Shown: positions 59,078 to 64,000 of the stretch, in pieces
Numbering within the stretch: position 1 is the stretch's first letter
Layout: every line of letters starts with the position of its first letter
Source of the DNA: CAVSRC01 sp963743015
GTDB taxonomy: Bacteria; Pseudomonadota; Alphaproteobacteria; Rhizobiales; Kaistiaceae
Length of the DNA: 64,000 nucleotides
NCBI GenBank assembly: GCA_963743015.1
Contig: CAVUOD010000008.1
Coordinates: forward strand, 124,001-188,000
Direction: 5' to 3'
The notes under the pieces: generated by a model
Database searches by the model: none
Told to the model about the DNA's origin: nothing
What the model saw: only the letters and a program-made list of their open reading frames with translations
Program-made: the position numbers and the translations under genes

Positions 59078-60036
59078 TCAGTTGCGCGGTCTCTTGCGAG
59101 ACAGCAGGTCTTCGGCGTGGCGCACGACGCCGTCGACATCCATGCCGAAGCTGGCGAAGATCTGGTCGTCGTCGCCCGATTCCATGAAGGTGTCGGGGAA
59201 GCCGAGGCGCTTCACAGGCACGGCACGCCTTCGTCGGCGAGCGCCTCGCAGACCGCTCCGCCGAGCCCGCCGATCACCGAGTGGTTCTCGATCGTCAGGA
59301 TCGCGCCGCAGTCGCGCCCCGCCGTAATGACCGCCTCGCTGTCGAACGGCTTGATCGTGCCGTAGTGGAGCAGCCGCACGCCGATGCCGCGGGCGGCGAG
59401 CTTCTCGGCGGCGGCGAGCGCCACCGGCGTCATCATGCCCTCCGAGCAGATGGCGACATCGTCGCCCTCGGTGAGCTTCGCCGCCTTGCCGATCGTCGGC
59501 CGCCATGACGCGTCGAAGATCACCGGCACTTCGCAGCGCACCGTGCGCAGATAGACCGGACCGTCGATGGTCATGGCGAGGTCGGTCATCGCCATCGTCT
59601 CGACCGCATCGGCCGGGGTGAGCACCGTCATGTTCGGCATCGCCCGCATGATCGCCAGATCCTCGACCGAGGAATGGGTCGCGCCGGCCCGGCCGGTCGG
59701 CAGGCCGCCATAAGCCGCGTTGAGCTTTACCGGCAGGTTGGCGTGGGCGACGGAGACACGCACCTGGTCGAGGGCGCGCTTGGCCAGGAACACGGCGAAG
59801 GTCGACACCCACGGCGTGAAGCCGCACAGCGCCATGCCGGCGGCGGCGCCGACCGTGTTGGCCTCAGCGATCCCCATTTCATAGAAGCGATCGGGATAGG
59901 CTTTCTTGAAGGCGACCGTCTGGGTCGAGGCGCAGACGTCGGGGTCGAATACCACCATCTTCGGATAGGTCTCGGCGATGTCGACCAGGGCCTTGCCGAA
60001 GGCGGTGCGATGGGCGATGCGGTCTCCCTTGTTCAT
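59078..60036 (-). CDS. Transketolase, C-terminal subunit, frameshifted near the end
   Basis: About 319 residues after repair. MNKGDRIAHRTAFGKALVDI begins the pyrimidine-binding domain, with DPDVCASTQTVAFKKAYPDR, GIAEANTVGAAAGMALCG (catalytic Glu in GIAEAN) and THSSVEDLAIMRAMPNM. The C-terminal domain ends after a frame change near 59216 (one base missing) with KRLGFPDTFMESGDDDQI. Its ATG overlaps the stop of the N-terminal subunit gene (ATGA). Split transketolases serve sugar pathways such as apulose-4-phosphate cleavage. Confidence 0.88.
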
Positions 60037-60869
60037 GCCCCGATCTCCTTCATCGCCAGTTCGAATTCCTTGTCGTTCGGAGCCTTGCCGTGCCACTCGT
60101 AGCGGCCTTCCATGAAGGACACGCCCTTGCCCTTGACGGTTCGGGCGACCACCATCACCGGTCCATCCGCGGAGAGCGTCCGCGCCTTTTCCAGCGCTTC
60201 CACCAGCGGCTCCATGGCGTGGCCGTCGACATCGATCACCGTCCAGCCGAATGCCCGCCACTTGTCGACGATCGGCTCGAGCGGCACCGCATCGGGGGTG
60301 GCCGAAGCGAGCTGCACGCCGTTCATGTCGAGAATGCCGACCAGGCCGCGCACCTTCTTGGCGCCGGCATAGAGCGCCGCCTCCCAGACCTGGCCTTCCT
60401 GGCATTCGCCATCGCCGACCAGCACGAAGGTGCGCACGCCGGCCATCGCCGGCTCGGCGGCCGCCGCCAGCTGGATGCCGATGCCGCAGGACAGTCCCTG
60501 GCCGAGCGATCCGGACGACATGTCGACGCCCGGCGTCTTGTGCATGTCGGGATGGCCCTGAAGGATGCTGCCGAGGGAATCGAACGTTTCGAGGGTCGCG
60601 AGCGGGAAATAGCCGCGCAGCGCCAGGGTCGAATAATAGCCGGGCGTGGCATGGCCCTTGGACAGGATGAAGCGGTCGCGATCGGTCCGCCGGTTGGCGA
60701 TGTCGCGGTTGCGCATGACCCGGAAGAACAGTGCCGTCAGGATTTCGGTCTCCGACAGCGAGCCGCCGGTGTGGCCCATGCCGGCGTGATGGTTGGTCTC
60801 AAGGATGAGGCGGCGGATCGTTTTCGCCTTCGCCTCCAATTCGGCTATGGTCGGCACGGGATCGGACAT
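60033..60869 (-). CDS. Transketolase, N-terminal (ThDP-binding) subunit
   Basis: 278 residues from MSDPVPTIAELEAKAKTIRR. The ThDP pyrophosphate site is VLVGDGECQEGQVWEAALYA (GDG...), and GMGHTGGSLSETEILTALFF, SKGHATPGYYSTLA and MSSGSLGQGLSCGIG are standard transketolase blocks. It forms an alpha2beta2-type enzyme with the C-terminal subunit encoded immediately downstream with a 4-base overlap. It lies downstream of an aldehyde dehydrogenase fragment and an IolD-like gene. Confidence 0.92.
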   Translation of the reverse strand: MSDPVPTIAELEAKAKTIRRLILETNHHAGMGHTGGSLSETEILTALFFRVMRNRDIANRRTDRDRFILSKGHATPGYYSTLALRGYFPLATLETFDSLGSILQGHPDMHKTPGVDMSSGSLGQGLSCGIGIQLAAAAEPAMAGVRTFVLVGDGECQEGQVWEAALYAGAKKVRGLVGILDMNGVQLASATPDAVPLEPIVDKWRAFGWTVIDVDGHAMEPLVEALEKARTLSADGPVMVVARTVKGKGVSFMEGRYEWHGKAPNDKEFELAMKEIGA

Positions 60870-60904
60870 CAGCTTTCCTCGCAAAACCTGCTCGAACGGG
60901 CTCG

Positions 60905-61069
60905 TCAAGCGCGAGCCCGCGTGCCGTTCTCGGTGGCGACCAGTTCGGTCAGCCCGTCGAGATGCGCGTCGAGCAATCGCCTGAAACGGAACATCGGCAG
61001 GACGCGTATGGGGATCGGCGCGGTCGCATGCCACTCATTGTCGACCAGAATGCTGCGCGCACCGTCCAT
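60905..61069 (-). pseudogene. Remnant of an MmsA/IolA-type aldehyde dehydrogenase
   Basis: About 54 codons. The segment IPIRVLPMFRFRRLLDAHLD then GLTELVATENGT resembles the MmsA region around residues 60-95 (RxRVLFRFxxLLxxHxDELAxLxxxEHGK). Flanking parts of the enzyme, including the catalytic Cys domain, are absent. MmsA (IolA) is often encoded with IolD in inositol operons, which makes this fragment meaningful here. Identified by eye. Confidence 0.45.
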
Positions 61070-61089
61070 TGAATTCAGCTCCACATGAG

Positions 61090-63001
61090 TCAGATGGCGG
61101 TCCGGGCGTAGCGCGCCTCGACGTCGGCGACCCAGTTGCCGACGTTCCACGAGCCGTAGACCCCGAGCCCGCCGACCGGGTCGGGGCCGCCATAGACCGG
61201 AACGTGAATGACCGCGAAGCCGTCGTGGGCGTGGGCCTCAGCCAGCGCCGTGCGGAATTCGTCCGGCGTGTCGCCACCGGAAAGCGCGAGGATGCCGGGG
61301 AAAGCGCTTGCCATGCGCACGTAGTCGACCGCGACCGAAGTCGCTGGTGCGGAACTCGGCATCGTATTGCGCATGCTGCAGGCTGGAGATCGCGGCCATG
61401 CGGCGGTTGTCGAAGATGATCAGCGTGGCGCGCAGGCCATGTTCGACGGCGTCGAGCAGGATCTGCGGGTTCATCATGAAGGAACCGTCGCCGGAAAAGG
61501 CGATCGGATAGACCGGAGCGTCGGCAAGCGCCGCCGCCATCAGGGCGCTGGCGGCATAGCCCATATAGGAGGCGCCGGTCTCGGTGAAGGTCGCGAAGGG
61601 GCGGTCGTCGGCGGCGATCTGGAAGCCGTTTGCCTGCACGTCGCCGGCATCGAAGAGCTTTACCGCGCCGATCCCGTCGGCGAAATCGATCGCGGTCCGG
61701 ATCGCCTGCGGCTGGGTCATGACCCGCCGCTGCCAGGTCTCGTCGACCGGCGGCTCGGCTTCGAGGCGCGACTTCAGGAAGCGCGCCCATTCCTGCTTGC
61801 GGACGGCGCAGGCGGTGAGCCACGCCTGTCGGCTGGAGTCGATCGGGTCGCTCCACGATTCGAGCACCGCCAGCAAGCGGTCGAGGTTGGCGCCGATGTC
61901 GCCGGCAAGCGTCAGCGTATTGGCGTAATGGGTGAGGTCGTCGACGTCGCCGTTGAGGTTGATGACCTCGCTCGCCTGCGGATAGCCGATGCCCGAGCAG
62001 TCGGACTGGCAGACGGCGCGCGTGCCGACGGCAATCAGCAGCGTCGCCTGGCTCATGGCATAGTTGCCGCTGATCGAGCCCTTCGAGCCGCCGACATGCA
62101 TGTTGAGCGGATGGCGGTCGGGCAGAACGCCGAGCGAGCCCGGCGACAGCACCACCGCGGCGTTGATCCGCTCGGCAAGAGCGCGGATGCGTTCGGCAAA
62201 CTTGCGGCCGCCGCCGCCGACCTTGATGACGACCCGGGAATGCGCCGCGATGCGCGCCGCGGCGCGCTCGAAGACCGTCGGCTCGACCGCCGCCAACGGC
62301 GGAATATCGAGCGCCTGCGGCAGGGCGGCGAGATTGACCGTCACCATCGCCGGCTGGGTGTTGATCGGCATCAGCAGGAAGAAGGGGCCGGCCTTGTAGG
62401 GATGGCGCACGGTCGCCGCGCCCCGGCGCAGCGCTTCGCGCACAGATTCGGGCGTGTGCAGCACGTGGCTGCGTCCCATCACCGCCGTCAGCCTGGCGAA
62501 GGTGCCCTGCTCGGCCTTCGGCACCTGCTGCATGTTGTAGCCTTCGCGGTGCGTCGTCTCGTCGCCATAGAGGTGGTAGACGCCGATGCCGTTCGACGCG
62601 GCGGCGAGCGAACCGGCAAAGGCCTGCAGCGCACCCGGCCCGATGGAGGTCACCACCGCGGGCACCTCGCCATACTGCCAGGAAAGCTGCGTGGCGGCGT
62701 GCGCCATGGCGATCTCGTTGCGGAATTGCCAGCAGCGGACGACACCGGCCGCCTCGTAGACGCGCAACACGTCGGCAAGGGCGGTGTTGCCGTGGCCGAA
62801 GATCGCCAGGTATTTGCGCACGCCCTGCCTGAGCAGGCCGAGGACGATCGCCTCGACCAGCGGCACGGTGACGATGGCCGGAAGCGCGCCGCCGGCGAGC
62901 GCGGCATCGATCCCGCCCGCCCTGGCGATCGCCGCCGCACGGGCCTCGGGGCCGTCTGCCGCGGAACCCGCGGATGCCGGTTCTGTCTGGTCGAAGTTCA
63001 T
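61090..63001 (-). CDS. IolD-like ThDP-dependent enzyme (acetolactate synthase superfamily), frameshifted
   Basis: Repaired length is 636 residues. The N-terminal Pyr domain has GVRKYLAIFGHGNTALADVL and the activating glutamate in FRNEIAMAHAATQLS; the central domain has VVIKVGGGGRKFAERIRALA; the PP domain has the ThDP/Mg site PIAFSGDGSFMMNPQILLD plus IIFDNRR. The length and the FGHGN motif point to IolD (trihydroxycyclohexane-dione hydrolase of inositol breakdown) rather than anabolic acetolactate synthase. After DAEFRTSDF the frame moves by one (extra base at about 61336) and ends WNVGNWVADVEARYARTAI. Coupled (ATGA) to the Gfo/Idh/MocA gene upstream. Confidence 0.85.
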
Positions 63002-64000
63002 GCGCCTCGTCGCAAACGCTGCTGCTGTGCCGCGTCCACTTCATCGACGCGCACGGCGCGGCCAAGCTCGGCCGAAAGCTGCGCGGCGAGCGTGAAGCGC
63101 AGGATGTCGCGCCCGTCCTCGCCGGTCAGCCGCGGCTGGTCACCGGAGCGCAGTGCGGCAATGAAGTGGCGGGTGGAATGGATGAAGCTCGCCTGCCAGC
63201 CGAGATCGGCGTCGGCGAAGGCGAAGCCTTCGCTCCTGCCGCCGGCATAGAGCATGACCGGCGGCTGGTCGCTGATCCGGCCATGGCCGCGATTGATGGT
63301 GATGACGCCCGCCGTGCCGGTGATCTCGACCCGGTCGTCCTGGGCATAATGCTCGGTGACGATGTCGAGCTCGGGCGAATAGACGATCTCGAGATTGCCG
63401 TAGCGGTTGCCGGGAAACTTCCACGAGATGATCGCCGGCGCGTCGAAGACCATGCCGTTGGCGCGTTCGGTGGTGCCGATCCAGGCATGCACCTCCTCGG
63501 CCAGCCCCATGAAGTGCCAGGCGGTGGCGAACTTGTGGTGCCCATCGTCGAAGGCCAGCGGTCCGCCGCCGTTCTGCGTCGATGTCCTGGCGCCAGGCGT
63601 CGGCCGAGACCGGCACCTCCCAGGCGGTGGCGCTGCGGCCGGGATTGCTCTTGATGCGGATGGTTCGGAGGTCACCGATGGCGCCGGCGTCGACCAGCGC
63701 CTTGGCCTTGGCGATCGGCGGATAGAAGACGAAGTTCTCGAAGACGCGAAAACGTCACGCCGGTCTGTCTGGCGCGCGCGATCAGCCGGTCGGCATCGGC
63801 AACCAGGATGGTCATCGGCTTTTGCAGCGAGACGTGCTTGCCGGCGTCCATGGCGGCGAGCGCCGCCTCGGCATGGAGATGGTGCGGCAGCAGGATCTCG
63901 ACCGCATCGACATCGGGATCGTCGAGCAGGGCACGATAGTCGGCATAGATGCGCGCCAGCGGAAAGCCCCAGCGCTGCGCCCGCTCACGCGCGAGATCGG
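62998..64000 (-). CDS. Gfo/Idh/MocA family oxidoreductase, partial, two frameshifts
   Basis: The 5' end lies outside the window; about 334 residues are visible. Reading down from 64000: LARERAQRWGFPLARIYADY, VDAVEILLPHHLHAEAALAA, DAGKHVSLQKPMTI (the KP motif of the nicotinamide site), then a frame break at an A4 run (63749-63752). It continues FENFVFYPPIAKAKALVDAG and WEVPVSADAWRQDID, breaks again at about 63577, then NGGGPLAFDDGHHKFATAWH and ISWKFPGNRYGNLEIVYS. The GGGPLxDxGxH block is the catalytic helix of the family. NAD(P)-dependent sugar or cyclitol dehydrogenase; probable first gene of the operon seen here. Confidence 0.85.

Overview
The window is GC-rich chromosomal DNA from an alphaproteobacterium, most likely a member of the Hyphomicrobiales (Rhizobiales). 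This rests on gene order that I recognise for that order: ffh, chorismate mutase, rpsP, rimM, trmD, rplS, leuC; dapF, mtaB, ftsY, ispZ, DUF2585; and acnA divergent from the ccm cytochrome c maturation genes. Families typical of the group (DUF2794, DUF1223, DUF1036, IalB-like, RHH_4) agree. No phage, plasmid, rRNA or CRISPR sequence was seen. There is one tRNA, tRNA-Ala(CGC).

Layout. 1-6.8 kb: IalB-like partial gene, YkvA protein, thpR, Bax-inhibitor-like membrane protein, a GNAT enzyme, DUF2794, htpG, DUF1223. 6.9-13.5 kb: acnA divergent from ccmA-ccmB, then a small convergent secreted-protein gene, then ccmC-ccmD-ccmG. 13.5-19 kb (minus strand): dapF, a DUF559 nuclease-like ORF, mtaB, ftsY, cupin, ispZ, DUF2585. 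19-23.5 kb: a ferric-reductase-like flavocytochrome, exported MsrB and MsrA, an aldo/keto reductase. 23.6-32 kb: the ffh to leuC translation and SRP block with a metallophosphoesterase. 32-39 kb: DUF2000/Lrp pair, a metallopeptidase, three tandem cytochrome b561 genes, deoD, leuD, rlmN. 39-46.7 kb: LysE exporter, GT39 and PAP2 envelope enzymes, flavodoxin, argG, RHH_4, DJ-1/PfpI, site-2 protease. 46.7-52.2 kb: cyclase/TPR protein, typA, GNAT, DUF167, YggT, tRNA-Ala. 52.2-58.3 kb: orphan genes including one very large predicted exported protein. 58.4-64 kb (minus strand): a sugar catabolic operon with an RpiB-like isomerase, a split transketolase, an aldehyde dehydrogenase remnant, an IolD-like ThDP enzyme and a Gfo/Idh/MocA dehydrogenase.

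The most striking non-gene feature is a family of composite palindromic elements (about 110-175 bp), each made of two related units in inverted orientation. Each unit has a GC-rich hairpin 1, a hairpin 2 that varies in sequence but keeps its pairing, and a GGAGGGG-type tail. Copies lie inside ccmA and rlmN without breaking the frame, between rimM and trmD inside a small bridging ORF, and on both sides of a DUF559 nuclease-like ORF. A degenerate copy lies after ccmB. The arrangement recalls REP/BIME elements with their RAYT transposase, but the associated ORF here is a DUF559 protein. This is my candidate for an undescribed system.

At least seventeen single-base frameshifts break otherwise conserved genes (acnA, ccmC, ispZ, leuC, both carbohydrate ThDP enzymes and others). 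Nearly all are one extra base. I read most of them as sequence errors and annotate the repaired genes, giving the break point in each entry.
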